64,000 bases of DNA from Propionicimonas sp020161015 (GTDB lineage: Bacteria > Actinomycetota > Actinomycetes > Propionibacteriales > Propionibacteriaceae): NCBI RefSeq assembly GCF_964266745.1, contig NZ_CAXWGX010000012.1:372001-436000 (forward strand), given 5' to 3'. A program made the position numbers and the translations under genes. The notes under the pieces are model-generated. The model made no database searches. It worked only from the letters and a program-made list of their open reading frames with translations, and was not told the origin of the DNA. Below are positions 25,707 to 33,755 of this stretch, in pieces. How positions within the stretch are numbered: the first letter of the stretch is position 1; the number at the start of each line of letters is the position of its first letter.

Positions 25707-26510
25707 ATGACGCTCACCGCCGAACAGGCACGCAACAAGGATCTCTCCGACCACATCCGGCACCTCCCCGACCCGGACCGGCTGAAGATCGTCCTCCTCG
25801 ATGATGATTCTGCCGCCAAGACGTTGCGCGACGAGCTTGGCGAGTCCGGGATCGCCATTCAGGTCTTCGCCGAACCGGTCCGCGCAGTGGCCGCCGCAGC
25901 GCACGGCGCCGCGTCGCTGTTCATCCTCAGCTGCCACCTCGACCCGCGCGACCTCCAAGTGGTCACCGAGGCCATCCGCCATCAACTGGGGGTGCCGGTC
26001 GCGCTGGCCTGCGACCGCTGGGATGCAGATCTCGTCGGGCCAGCCATCCTGGCCGGGGCCAGGCCGATACTCACCTTGCCCTACTCCAGTGAGGACCTGA
26101 TCGCCGCCATCGACACGCTCCCGACGCGCGCACGACCCGCGCCGTCGCTGTGCGCAGGCGACCTCGTCCTGAATCTCGCGGCCCACGACGTATCGGTGGC
26201 CGACCAGCACGTGGACCTCAGCCCAACAGAGTTCAACGCACTCCACCTCCTGCTGATCATCACCGACACCACCGTTGCCCGTTCAGCCTTTGCATCTGCA
26301 CTGTGGCCAAACCGGGTGCCGCCAAGCACGGCGATCACCTCAGTGACGAGGCGGCTACGCCGAAAGCTGACCGCCGCAGGGCTCCCCGCAGCGCTCCGTA
26401 CGGTTCGTTCACTCGGCTACCGGCTGGATTCGGCAGGTTGTGCGCGCGGCGCACCGAGCAAGGACGTGACGCGCTCATCCACTTCGTCGACAATCCTCGC
26501 CACCTCCTGA
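25707..26510 (+). CDS. Response-regulator-like protein with degenerate receiver
   Basis: A 267-residue protein with a receiver-like N-terminal domain (about 26-130) and a winged-helix DNA-binding domain (about 148-250, HVDLSPTEFNALHLL... LRTVRSLGYRLD). The acidic start LLDDDS is present, but the phosphoacceptor position holds Ser75 (LFILSCHLDP) and the conserved Lys is Leu (LTLPYSSEDL). Phosphorylation by a kinase is thus unlikely, and it may be an aspartate-less-receiver regulator. The last 20 or so residues overlap the converging arsenate-reductase gene and may be an extension caused by rearrangement. A natural target may be pst genes, judging only from the pstB fragment before it. Confidence 0.75.
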   Translation: MTLTAEQARNKDLSDHIRHLPDPDRLKIVLLDDDSAAKTLRDELGESGIAIQVFAEPVRAVAAAAHGAASLFILSCHLDPRDLQVVTEAIRHQLGVPVALACDRWDADLVGPAILAGARPILTLPYSSEDLIAAIDTLPTRARPAPSLCAGDLVLNLAAHDVSVADQHVDLSPTEFNALHLLLIITDTTVARSAFASALWPNRVPPSTAITSVTRRLRRKLTAAGLPAALRTVRSLGYRLDSAGCARGAPSKDVTRSSTSSTILATS

Positions 26511-27309
26511 GGGGTGCGTCCGACCGGGTCCTGAATCTTCCAGTCCAGACATGGCGACCGGGGATCACCGGACACGCATCACCGCAGCCCATCGCCACGA
26601 TGATGCCCGAGGCTTTCACCACCTCTTCGGTGAGAGGCCTGGGGAAGTCCATCAGGCCACCAACTCCGCGGCGGTCGAGTTCCGCCACAACCGTCGCATC
26701 CAGCCCCGAGGCCGGGACCGAGCCAGCGGTCCGAACCACCAGACCATCGCCGATCCGTGCGCGGGCCAGCGCGGCAGCGATCTGAGACCGTCCCTGGTTC
26801 CGGACACACACGAAGAGCACGCTGTCTGCGACAACACCCGTCTGCGGCTGGCTCAAGGCCCCCAGCCGCTCGGCGGCGAATCGCGCCGCGAGCACGGGCA
26901 GGTAGTTGGTGACCGATGCCCGCGACGCGAGCAGCCTGTAGCTGTCCTGCACGAATCTAGACACCGTCGCCCGCTCGAAGGACGCGCCGAAACGCTCGGC
27001 CAAGTCGTCGCTGATGCTCTCGAGCACCCGGACATGCTCGGGCGGGGTCAGAACATGGTCCGGCGCGAGTTCGGGCAGCCCTATCGCCGCGCCGCCGAAA
27101 CGAGCCAGCCCGTCCGCCGTCGGCCTGAAAGGCGCCTCCAGCGGCTCGCCCGCCAACCGGCTCACGATCCCCACATGCTCCATCTCACCGAGGTGGGTGA
27201 GAGTGAGCCGGGCGTCGCCCCGAGGACCCGCCAACTCGGTCGCAGACGGCTGCCCGAAAGGTGCGGTCACGATCAAGTGGAGAAGGCTGAGCTGATCGGC
27301 ATTCGCCAT
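26417..27309 (-). pseudogene. HTH - three-helix - arsenate reductase fusion, frameshifted
   Basis: The ATG at 27309 begins a protein with a winged-helix-like domain (about 1-80, LTHLGEMEHVGIVSR), a helical domain (93-150) and a low-molecular-weight phosphatase/ArsC domain with the CX5R loop FVCVRNQGRSQ (Cys168, Arg174). After VIPGR the frame is lost near 26555 by one missing base; the correct tail CLDWKIQDPVGRTPQEVARI continues in another frame to a stop at 26417. The catalytic loop is intact. The shift could be an error or a real inactivation. It follows an ArsR repressor gene, as in ars operons. Confidence 0.75.
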
Positions 27310-27373
27310 AGTCACGATCTGTTCGCCGCGCCCGTCGGGCGTTGCGCGCTGGCTGCCCATCGCTCTCGCGTCC

Positions 27374-27739
27374 TCAGCGAAGCAGATCGGCAATGGAGCT
27401 CAGGCTGCCCGAGTCGATGGAGTACCAGACTTCGCGCCCCTCCGGTCTGCGATGCAGGATGCCGGCCTCGGTCATCAACTTCAGGTGACGCGACACTGTC
27501 GGCTGGCTCACTCCCATTGCCTCCGTGAGATCCGTAACCCTCGCCGACCCGTCAACGCTGTTGTGGATCAAGCTCAGCAGCCGAATGCGCGCGCCGTCAG
27601 ACACCACCCTGAGGAGCGCTGCAGTGTCCTCCGCCTGCTCCCTGCTGAGCGCCGCACGAAGCACCGAACGACGCCATCGGACGGAGCGTTCGTGCTGCCC
27701 CGATCGGGGCGTCGCGGAAGGATTCACGGTGGAAAGCAT
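27374..27739 (-). CDS. ArsR-family transcriptional regulator
   Basis: A 121-residue winged-helix regulator: ALLRVVSDGARIRLLSLI, the recognition helix MGVSQPTVSRHLKLM and the wing RRPEGREVWYSID. No CxC metal motif is visible in the helix region, so the inducer could bind elsewhere or be absent. The first 30 residues are unusually basic and the true start may be internal. It sits immediately upstream of the arsenate reductase-like gene and probably controls it. Confidence 0.85.
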   Translation of the reverse strand: MLSTVNPSATPRSGQHERSVRWRRSVLRAALSREQAEDTAALLRVVSDGARIRLLSLIHNSVDGSARVTDLTEAMGVSQPTVSRHLKLMTEAGILHRRPEGREVWYSIDSGSLSSIADLLR

Positions 27740-27960
27740 ACGCCAAGACGCATGTGAATCACTTTGTCCATCCTGACGGCATGCCCCACCTTCGTGGGGG
27801 CTCTTGCCAGGCTCGCGAGACTGGATCCGCCTGTGGTGAAGTGAAGAGAATCAGTTCGCGCGCGGGTGTAGCTGCTGCTGGGACCAAGGAGGTCGCGTCT
27901 CACGCTCAGCAGAGCGTGCATTGCGCCGTGAAACGGAGTGCACGTTGCTCGGGTTGAACG

Positions 27961-27989
27961 CTCAAGGCGGTAGTTCGGACCGCCTTGAG
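27961..27989. terminator. Perfect 11-bp hairpin
   Basis: CTCAAGGCGGT - AGTTCGG - ACCGCCTTGAG is a perfect inverted repeat between the arsR start and the excisionase gene. There is no T-run, so it could be a Rho-independent-like terminator of the excisionase transcript or a recombination-associated site. The rest of 27740-28019 has no gene I can support. Confidence 0.4.
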
Positions 27990-28019
27990 CTACGTGGCAG
28001 TGGAGTGGTCGGAGTGGAT

Positions 28020-28268
28020 TCAGGCTGCGGTGCCGCGTCCCCGACCGACTGCGTGAAGGTGCTGGGTGACGGGGCCGTCGGCTTCGGCGGGCTCGGTGGA
28101 GATGTCGAGCCCGAGGGCGCGGTGTGCGGCAGCGATTGGGATTCGGATGAACTTGCCGATCCTCACTGCGGGGATGGTGCCGGCCTCTATGCCGCGGTCG
28201 ACCGTGCGGGGGTCGCACCCCAGGAGCCTGGCGAGTTCAGCTCGCCGATAGAACAGTCCGTCGGTCAT
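28020..28268 (-). CDS. Excisionase-type helix-turn-helix protein
   Basis: An 82-residue protein whose first 45 residues form a MerR-like excisionase DNA-binding domain (FYRRAELARLLGCDPRTVDR, then IPAVRIGKFIRIP). The remainder is unstructured. It is transcribed divergently from the unknown gene and integrase that follow and probably controls direction of recombination of the element. Confidence 0.82.
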   Translation of the reverse strand: MTDGLFYRRAELARLLGCDPRTVDRGIEAGTIPAVRIGKFIRIPIAAAHRALGLDISTEPAEADGPVTQHLHAVGRGRGTAA

Positions 28269-28418
28269 CAGGTTGCCCTCCTGTCCGTGGGCGAGGCTGG
28301 AGAATGCTCCATCGCAACATTAAAGCACGAAGCAGCCAGGGACATGCCGAAATAGCGTGCCGAGACTGTTGGCTTGAATGCGGCACCCCTTATGAAAGTG
28401 CTGTAGCCCGTTCGTGAC

Positions 28419-28456
28419 TTGACACGTTCACGACAGAGGCATGCTAAATTGCCTCT
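28419..28456 (+). promoter_or_regulatory. Promoter with palindromic operator, likely leaderless
   Basis: A consensus -35 TTGACA (28419-28424) is followed by TGC-TAAATT (extended -10, 28442-28450). AGAGGCA (28435-28441) and TGCCTCT (28450-28456) form a perfect 7-base palindrome with an 8-base centre that encloses the -10. The ATG at 28458 lies only seven bases after the -10, so transcription probably begins at the start codon. A repressor bound here would block the promoter. Confidence 0.55.
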
Positions 28457-28457
28457 C

Positions 28458-29273
28458 ATGAGTGGGATCGGGAAGGGACTGCCCGGCGGTACTCGGAGCG
28501 CGACGACGCCCGCGGCCAGCCCTGGCATGGGGCCACCGAGGTTCGTTGGGAGCTTGGCTGCTTACTTCCGAACCGGAGAACATGGCAAGCTGGTACGAAT
28601 CGAAGCGCCCGGCCACGGCCCAGTGAGAGTCGCGCCCGGCCAAGCTCGGAAGGTGACTGGCGCCGCCCGACCTGGGCGGATCGGGTCATCAGTTGCCCGC
28701 CTTGGCGATGAGATCCCTGGGCGACAGGCTCATCTCAAGGTCACCTTGTTCATCTTTCAGGTCGAGAGTGGAGGTCTGGTATGCGGTCACGTCGCGGTAG
28801 AGACCGTCCCTCTCGGCCAAGGGGCGGAGTTCGAAGCCCGTCTTCCGCTGCATGTAAACGCAGCGGTGTGGCGTCGGCTACGTATCGGTGAACTCGTCGA
28901 GGAGGCCATCGAATCCGTGCGATCGATATCGGTCGCTCTGACCTCCAAGCTCCCGTACGACCTTGCCGAGGACGATCCCAAGCTCGCCGACGTCTTCGGG
29001 CTCTATCGAGACGTTGCCACGCAGGAGTACGAACGGGCCCGGCCAGGCCCCAAGTCCATCCTGACCGTTGACTTGCTCCGCGAGATCGTGGTACCGGCCT
29101 ATCTCTCAGGTGGCCGGAAGGGTCTCCAGTCTGTGCAACGAGCGCTCCAGGCGGCGGGCTACCCCGGCAGTGGCCCCAACTTCGACGTCACCAACGATCA
29201 GGCGCGGGCGGCGGTGCGAAAGGCTCGGGCACTCAAGATCATTCCGCCAGCCGTACGGAAGGATGACCGATGA
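28458..29273 (+). CDS. Unknown mobile-element protein upstream of the integrase
   Basis: A 271-residue protein that I cannot place in a family. Residues about 20-110 are Gly/Arg/Pro-rich and basic; the middle has beta-like stretches (LFIFQVESGGLVCGHVAVET), and the C-terminal 120 residues are helical with EYERARPGPKSILTVDLLRE and RALQAAGYPGSG. It overlaps the integrase start (ATGA), so both are translated together. A replication, regulatory or recombination-accessory role in the element is inferred from position only. Confidence 0.7.
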   Translation: MSGIGKGLPGGTRSATTPAASPGMGPPRFVGSLAAYFRTGEHGKLVRIEAPGHGPVRVAPGQARKVTGAARPGRIGSSVARLGDEIPGRQAHLKVTLFIFQVESGGLVCGHVAVETVPLGQGAEFEARLPLHVNAAVWRRLRIGELVEEAIESVRSISVALTSKLPYDLAEDDPKLADVFGLYRDVATQEYERARPGPKSILTVDLLREIVVPAYLSGGRKGLQSVQRALQAAGYPGSGPNFDVTNDQARAAVRKARALKIIPPAVRKDDR

Positions 29274-30544
29274 CCGTGAACCGGAAGAGGAGCAAGCGCC
29301 GCCCCGCAGGGCAGGGCACCATCAGCAAGTACACGACGACTCAGGGCGACCGCTACCTGATCAAGTGGCGCAACCCGGATGGAGACACGAAGCTCAGGCG
29401 CGGGTACTCCAGCGAGGACGATGCCGCGAGCGCGCTCGGAGACATCCTCACCGACATGCGCCGCGGGGAGTACTCCGAGCCGGCCAAGATCACTCTGCAG
29501 GCCTGGATGGAGGAGTGGCTGGACGGACTCCGGGCGAGGGACGGCAAACCGCTGGCCCCGTCGACGATGGCCTCCTACCGCAAGAACGTGCGCCTTCACG
29601 TCGTGCCTTACATCGGAAGCGTGACGCTCGACAAGCTCACCGATCAGCGATTGACGAAGCTGTACGCCGACCTTCGAGAGCATGGCCGCCGTGACTACAA
29701 CCACGGCGGACCGCTCTCCTTCCGCCAGGTCCAGTACGTAGCAGTCCTCATCAAGGCTGCACTCAGATCCGCCGTCAAGAACAAGCGGATTGTCTGGAAC
29801 CCTGCGGACAGCGCTGTTCTGCCGTACTTCGAGGAGACAGCAATCGATGATCTGGCGGGCGATGTCGAAGTCATCGAGGAGATGTGCACCTGGACGGCCG
29901 CTCAACTGTCCGCCTTCCTGTCCTGGGCGTTCGAACACCGAACCGACATTGCTCCGGCCTGGCACACGCTTGCTCTCACAGGCATGCGGCGCGGCGAGCT
30001 GCTCGCGCTCAGGTGGAGGGATCTCGATCTCGACAAGGGCGTGATCACCATCAGTCGCTCGCTAACGCCGGTTCGAGTGAAGGGGGAGGGACTTCGACTC
30101 ATCGAAGGGCGGACGAAGGGCAAGAAGCCGCGACGCGTGGATCTCGACCCCGGCACGGTGGAGATCCTCAAGGCCCACCGGACAGCACGTGGGTCGCTGG
30201 CGCTGCAACTCGTCCGGGCGGACGCCTACGTGTTCGCCAACACCGGGGGCGTACGGCTCCACCCAGACCGGTTCACGCGGCGGTTCACCGACTCGCTGGC
30301 GAGCTGCTCGAAGAGGCTCGGTACGCATCAGGACGGCTCGGAGGTCGTGCCGCGCATCAGACTTCACGACCTTCGTCACACCTGGGCGACGCTGGCTCTG
30401 GCCAACGGCGTTCCGGTGAAGGTCGTCCAGGAGCGGCTGGGGCACGCGACCGTTGGCATCACGATGGACATCTACGCCCACGTCCTGCCCGGCATGCAGT
30501 CGGATGCGGCGAGCCTCGTTGCCTCGGTGATCAAGCGCGCCTGA
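29270..30544 (+). CDS. Phage-type tyrosine integrase
   Basis: A 424-residue site-specific recombinase with an N-terminal arm-binding region (about 10-65, GTISKY...YLIKWRNPDGDTK), a core-binding helical domain (about 75-180) and a catalytic domain. The catalytic residues are visible: Arg in TGMRRGELLALRW, the HDLRHTWATLAL motif (His-x-x-Arg), the later His in RLGHATVGIT and the nucleophile Tyr in MDIYAHVL. It lies about 100 bases from the 3' end of a tRNA-Leu gene, the classic position of an integrase at its attachment site. Confidence 0.95.
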   Translation: MTVNRKRSKRRPAGQGTISKYTTTQGDRYLIKWRNPDGDTKLRRGYSSEDDAASALGDILTDMRRGEYSEPAKITLQAWMEEWLDGLRARDGKPLAPSTMASYRKNVRLHVVPYIGSVTLDKLTDQRLTKLYADLREHGRRDYNHGGPLSFRQVQYVAVLIKAALRSAVKNKRIVWNPADSAVLPYFEETAIDDLAGDVEVIEEMCTWTAAQLSAFLSWAFEHRTDIAPAWHTLALTGMRRGELLALRWRDLDLDKGVITISRSLTPVRVKGEGLRLIEGRTKGKKPRRVDLDPGTVEILKAHRTARGSLALQLVRADAYVFANTGGVRLHPDRFTRRFTDSLASCSKRLGTHQDGSEVVPRIRLHDLRHTWATLALANGVPVKVVQERLGHATVGITMDIYAHVLPGMQSDAASLVASVIKRA

Positions 30545-30551
30545 CCCGCGA

Positions 30552-30571
30552 AGTATCACGGGAGTATCACG
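30552..30571. repeat. AGTATCACG direct repeats (possible integrase arm sites)
   Basis: AGTATCACG occurs at 30552-30560 and 30563-30571, an 11-base period, between the integrase stop and the tRNA. Short direct repeats here are typical of integrase arm-type sites. A further CGGCTCA...TGAGCCG inverted repeat (30598-30634) may terminate the integrase transcript. Confidence 0.45.
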
Positions 30572-30640
30572 AGGGCGATTCTGCCCGAAACTACAACCGG
30601 CTCACCGTCTCCCACTAGGGGAAACGCTGAGCCGAGTGAG

Positions 30641-30726
30641 TGTCCGAGAGAGGACTTGAACCTCCACGCCCGATAAAGGGCACTAGCACCTCAAGCTAGC
30701 GCGTCTACCTATTCCGCCACCCGGAC
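30641..30726 (-). tRNA. tRNA-Leu (anticodon GAG)
   Basis: The minus strand folds as a leucine tRNA of 86 bases. The acceptor stem GTCCGGG pairs with CTCGGAC and is followed by discriminator A. The anticodon stem CTAGC/GCTAG encloses TTGAGGT, giving anticodon GAG. A long variable arm (TGCCC...GGGCG) and a GTTCAAGTC T-loop follow. CCA is not encoded. Its 3' end adjoins the integrase module and probably is the attachment site. Confidence 0.95.
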
Positions 30727-30835
30727 AGGTGGTGTTGCCCGGTCTCCCGGACAGCCAGAGAAGCATACCCACAAGGGGGCTTCGTTGGCGAAACGGTGGC
30801 GCCGGGTCGTGTCCGGGCAGTGGCAGGATGGGCCC

Positions 30836-32149
30836 ATGAACTCCGTCCCCGCCGCGACCGAGGAGGTCGCGAGCCTGTGCAGCGACCTCATCCGCTTCGA
30901 CACCTCGAACTTCGGCCCCGCGGGGTCCAAGGGCGAGCGGGAGGCGGCGGAGTACGTCGCAGCCCGGCTCGACGAGGTGGGCATCTCCAGCACCCTGCTG
31001 GAGTCGGCCCCGCGTCGGACGTCGCTGGTCGCGGAGTGGGCGCCCGAGGGGTGCGACACGTCCCTGCCGCCGCTGCTGATCCACGGCCACACCGACGTCG
31101 TGCCGGCCGTGGCGTCCGACTGGCAGGTCGACCCGTTCGCCGGCGAGATCGTCGACGGCCACGTCTGGGGCCGCGGCGCGGTGGACATGAAGGACTTCGA
31201 CGCGATCATCCTCGCCGTCGTCCGGGAGCGGATGCGTGCCGGCCGCGCTCCGCGACGCCCCGTCCGGCTGGTGTTCACCGCGGACGAGGAGGCCGGCGGC
31301 CCGCTCGGTGCCACCTGGCTGGCCAACACCCACCCGGAGCTCGTCGCGGACTGCAGCGAGGCCATCGGCGAGGTCGGCGGGTTCTCCCTCAGCGTGAAGG
31401 ACAAGCGGCTCTACCTCATCCAGACCGCGGAGAAGGGCCTGGCCTGGCTCGACCTGATCGCCGACGGGACGGCCGGCCACGGGTCGATGCGCAACGACGA
31501 CAACGCGATCACCTCGCTCGCGCAGGCCGTGAGCGCTGTCGGGTCGTACACCTGGCCGGTGCGCCTGCACCCGGCCCAGCGCCAGTTCCTGGACGCCGTC
31601 GAGGACGCCCTGGGCGTCGAGGTGAACGCGGGGGACGCGGAGACCACCCTCGCCCGCCTGGGGTCGATCGCCCGCATGGTCGGCGCCACCATGTCGAACA
31701 CGGCCAACCCGACGATGCTCGAGGCCGGCTACAAGCACAACGTGATCCCGGGACGGGCCACCGCCGGGATCGACGGCCGCTTCCTGCCCGGCTACGAACA
31801 GGAGTTCTACGACACGATCTCCCGCCTCATCGGGGACAGGGTGCGCTACGAGGTGTCGATCTCCGAGGTCGCCGTGGAGACCACCTTCGACGGCGACCTG
31901 GTGGACGCGATGTCGGCGAGCCTGCGCACCCAGGACCCCGACGCCGTCCCCGTGCCGTTCATCATGAGCGGCGGCACCGACGCCAAGGCGTGGTCGCGCC
32001 TGGGCGTGCGCTGTTTCGGCTTCGCGCCACTCCGGCTCCCCCCGGAACTCGACTTCGTCGCGCTCTTCCACGGCATCGACGAGCGCGTGCCCGTCGAGTC
32101 GTTGCAGTTCGGCTGCCGGGTGCTCGACGACTTCCTCGACCGAGCCTGA
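30836..32149 (+). CDS. M20-family metallopeptidase (ArgE/DapE-like)
   Basis: A 437-residue zinc hydrolase. Metal and catalytic motifs are present: LIHGHTDVVPA (His and Asp), GAVDMKDFD (bridging Asp), TADEEAGG (catalytic and metal Glu), TAGHGSM at the dimerisation domain, and FHGIDERVPV (last His). It hydrolyses an amide or peptide bond in a small substrate; whether a dipeptide, acetylornithine or succinyl-diaminopimelate cannot be decided here. The ATG at 30836 is chosen over an upstream in-frame ATG because family similarity begins there. Confidence 0.92.
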   Translation: MNSVPAATEEVASLCSDLIRFDTSNFGPAGSKGEREAAEYVAARLDEVGISSTLLESAPRRTSLVAEWAPEGCDTSLPPLLIHGHTDVVPAVASDWQVDPFAGEIVDGHVWGRGAVDMKDFDAIILAVVRERMRAGRAPRRPVRLVFTADEEAGGPLGATWLANTHPELVADCSEAIGEVGGFSLSVKDKRLYLIQTAEKGLAWLDLIADGTAGHGSMRNDDNAITSLAQAVSAVGSYTWPVRLHPAQRQFLDAVEDALGVEVNAGDAETTLARLGSIARMVGATMSNTANPTMLEAGYKHNVIPGRATAGIDGRFLPGYEQEFYDTISRLIGDRVRYEVSISEVAVETTFDGDLVDAMSASLRTQDPDAVPVPFIMSGGTDAKAWSRLGVRCFGFAPLRLPPELDFVALFHGIDERVPVESLQFGCRVLDDFLDRA

Positions 32150-32161
32150 GGCGGGTCGGGC

Positions 32162-32734
32162 TCAGGCGGGACGTTCCCCGCGCGCGGCACGGTCCACGAT
32201 CGACGCGATCCGCGCCGCCTTCGTCTCCGGCCGCCGCGCCAGGGCGATCGAGGCGAGCCCCATCTTCCGCGCGCTCCTCGGGAACGCGTCCCAGGCAGCG
32301 CGGGCGGCGGGCACGGCGTCCAGGGCCTCGGTGAGTTCCACGGGCTCCTCCAGCGCGTCCACCGAGTCGTAGACCGTCCACATCCCGTTGGCCTTCGCCC
32401 GCTCGATCTCGGCCAGCCCCGACGGCTGGAGCCGGCCCTCGCGCGCCAGCTCGGCGACCCGCGCCTTGTTCGTCGCGGCCCAGGGGCTGTTCGGCTTGCG
32501 CCGGGTGAACCACAGCATGGACCGGCGCTCGTCGAGGGGGCTCGACTGGCCGTCCACCCAGCCCCAGCACAGGGCCTCGCGGATGAGCTCCTCGTAGGTC
32601 AGCTGCGTCTCGCCGGACGACGCCCGCCAGATCACCACCCACACGCCCGCCCCGCGGTCGTGGTGCGCGGCCAGCCAGTCGTGCCACTCGCCCAGGGAGG
32701 CGGGCTGGAACCGCTCCGCGTCAGCCATGGCCAT
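32162..32734 (-). CDS. YdeI/OmpD-associated family protein
   Basis: A 190-residue protein of the YdeI type (WLAAHHDRGAGVWVVIWR, EALCWGWVDGQ, FTRRKPNSPWAATNKARV, then a C-terminal WDAFPRSARK region). The biochemical role of the family is not firmly known. The ATG at 32734 is preceded by GAGGAG. It converges on the M20 gene, 12 bases away, and lies downstream of an aldo/keto reductase gene on the same strand. Confidence 0.88.
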   Translation of the reverse strand: MAMADAERFQPASLGEWHDWLAAHHDRGAGVWVVIWRASSGETQLTYEELIREALCWGWVDGQSSPLDERRSMLWFTRRKPNSPWAATNKARVAELAREGRLQPSGLAEIERAKANGMWTVYDSVDALEEPVELTEALDAVPAARAAWDAFPRSARKMGLASIALARRPETKAARIASIVDRAARGERPA

Positions 32735-32754
32735 CGGGTGTCTCCTCGCGGCCG

Positions 32755-33744
32755 TTAGGGGGTGAGCGTGGGCTCGTAGCCCTCGCGCATGGCGTTGGGC
32801 CCGCCGGAGACGTCGTCGAGCGCGGCGACGATCTCCGCGGGCAGGTCGGCGTCCTCGCAGGCCAGGTAGGGCTCGAGCTGGGCGACCGTCCGCGCGCCGA
32901 GCAGGGGGGCGGTGACCCCGGGGGCGTCCCGCACCCACAGCAGCGCCACCTGTCCGGGGGTCAGGTCGAGGCCGGCGGCAGCGGTCGTCACCGCGTCCAC
33001 GACCGCCCGCGAGCGCGTCTCCAGGTACGGCTCGACGAACCACGAGAAGTGCTGGGACGCCCCTCGCGAGCCGCGCGGCCGTCCGGTGCGGTACTTGCCG
33101 GTGAGGACGCCGCGCCCGATCGGCGACCAGGGGAACAGGCCCATCCCGAACGCCCGGGCGGCCGGGATCACCTCCACCTCGGCCCTGCGGGCGAGCAGGG
33201 AGTACTCGACCTGGACAGAACTCAGCGGCGTGCGCCCCGGGAACGCCGCCTGCCAGGTGGCCGCCTGCGCGGTCTGCCAGCCCACGAAGTTGCACACGCC
33301 GGCGTAGCGGACGTCCCCCGCGGCGACAGCGGTGTCGATGGCGGCCAGCGACTCCTCCAGGGGCGCCTGGCCCCAGGCGTGGAGCTGCCACAGGTCGAGG
33401 TGCTCGGTGCCGAGGCGGCGCAGCGAGCCACGCAGGTCGGAGAGCAGCGCGGTGCGCGAGGTGTCCACGACCCGCTGGCCGTCCCGGATGCCGAAGCCTG
33501 CCTTGCTGGCCAGCACGAGGTCGTCGCGCTGCACGTCGCCGGCGCGCAGCATCCGTCCGATCATGCGCTCGGCGTCCCCCGCGGCGTACGCGGCGGCGGT
33601 GTCCACCAGGCTCCCACCCGCGGCGACGAAGGACCGCAGCAGGGGACGGGCGTCCTCCAGCCGGGTCTCGCGACCCCAGGTGAGGGTGCCCAGGCCGAGC
33701 CTGGACACCTGCAGGCCGCTGTGGCCGACCGACCGTCGCTGCAT
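32755..33744 (-). CDS. Aldo/keto reductase
   Basis: A 329-residue TIM-barrel oxidoreductase. The catalytic tetrad is visible as Asp and Tyr in LVDTAAAYAAG, Lys in LASKAGFG and His in LWQLHAWG. NADPH-binding segments include SPIGRGVLTGKY near the C-terminus. It reduces an unknown aldehyde or ketone. It follows uppP by 11 bases on the same strand. Confidence 0.92.
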   Translation of the reverse strand: MQRRSVGHSGLQVSRLGLGTLTWGRETRLEDARPLLRSFVAAGGSLVDTAAAYAAGDAERMIGRMLRAGDVQRDDLVLASKAGFGIRDGQRVVDTSRTALLSDLRGSLRRLGTEHLDLWQLHAWGQAPLEESLAAIDTAVAAGDVRYAGVCNFVGWQTAQAATWQAAFPGRTPLSSVQVEYSLLARRAEVEVIPAARAFGMGLFPWSPIGRGVLTGKYRTGRPRGSRGASQHFSWFVEPYLETRSRAVVDAVTTAAAGLDLTPGQVALLWVRDAPGVTAPLLGARTVAQLEPYLACEDADLPAEIVAALDDVSGGPNAMREGYEPTLTP

Positions 33745-33755
33745 CCGCGCGTCCC

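Larger units (their letters stand above)
28020..30640. mobile_element. Attachment-end module of an integrative element
   Basis: Excisionase, unknown protein and tyrosine integrase sit together, ending at the 3' end of tRNA-Leu. The accessory, pseudogene-rich DNA to the left and the housekeeping DNA to the right put the element boundary at 30640/30641. The other end and its tRNA-derived direct repeat were not found by eye in this window, so the element probably extends beyond position 1. Confidence 0.6.

Noticed and set aside
1..30640. Direct repeat of the tRNA-Leu 3' end marking the far end of the island
   Set aside because: I read for TGTCCGAGAGAGG-like sequence in the accessory region and did not see it, but a by-eye reading is not exhaustive; it may lie outside the window.
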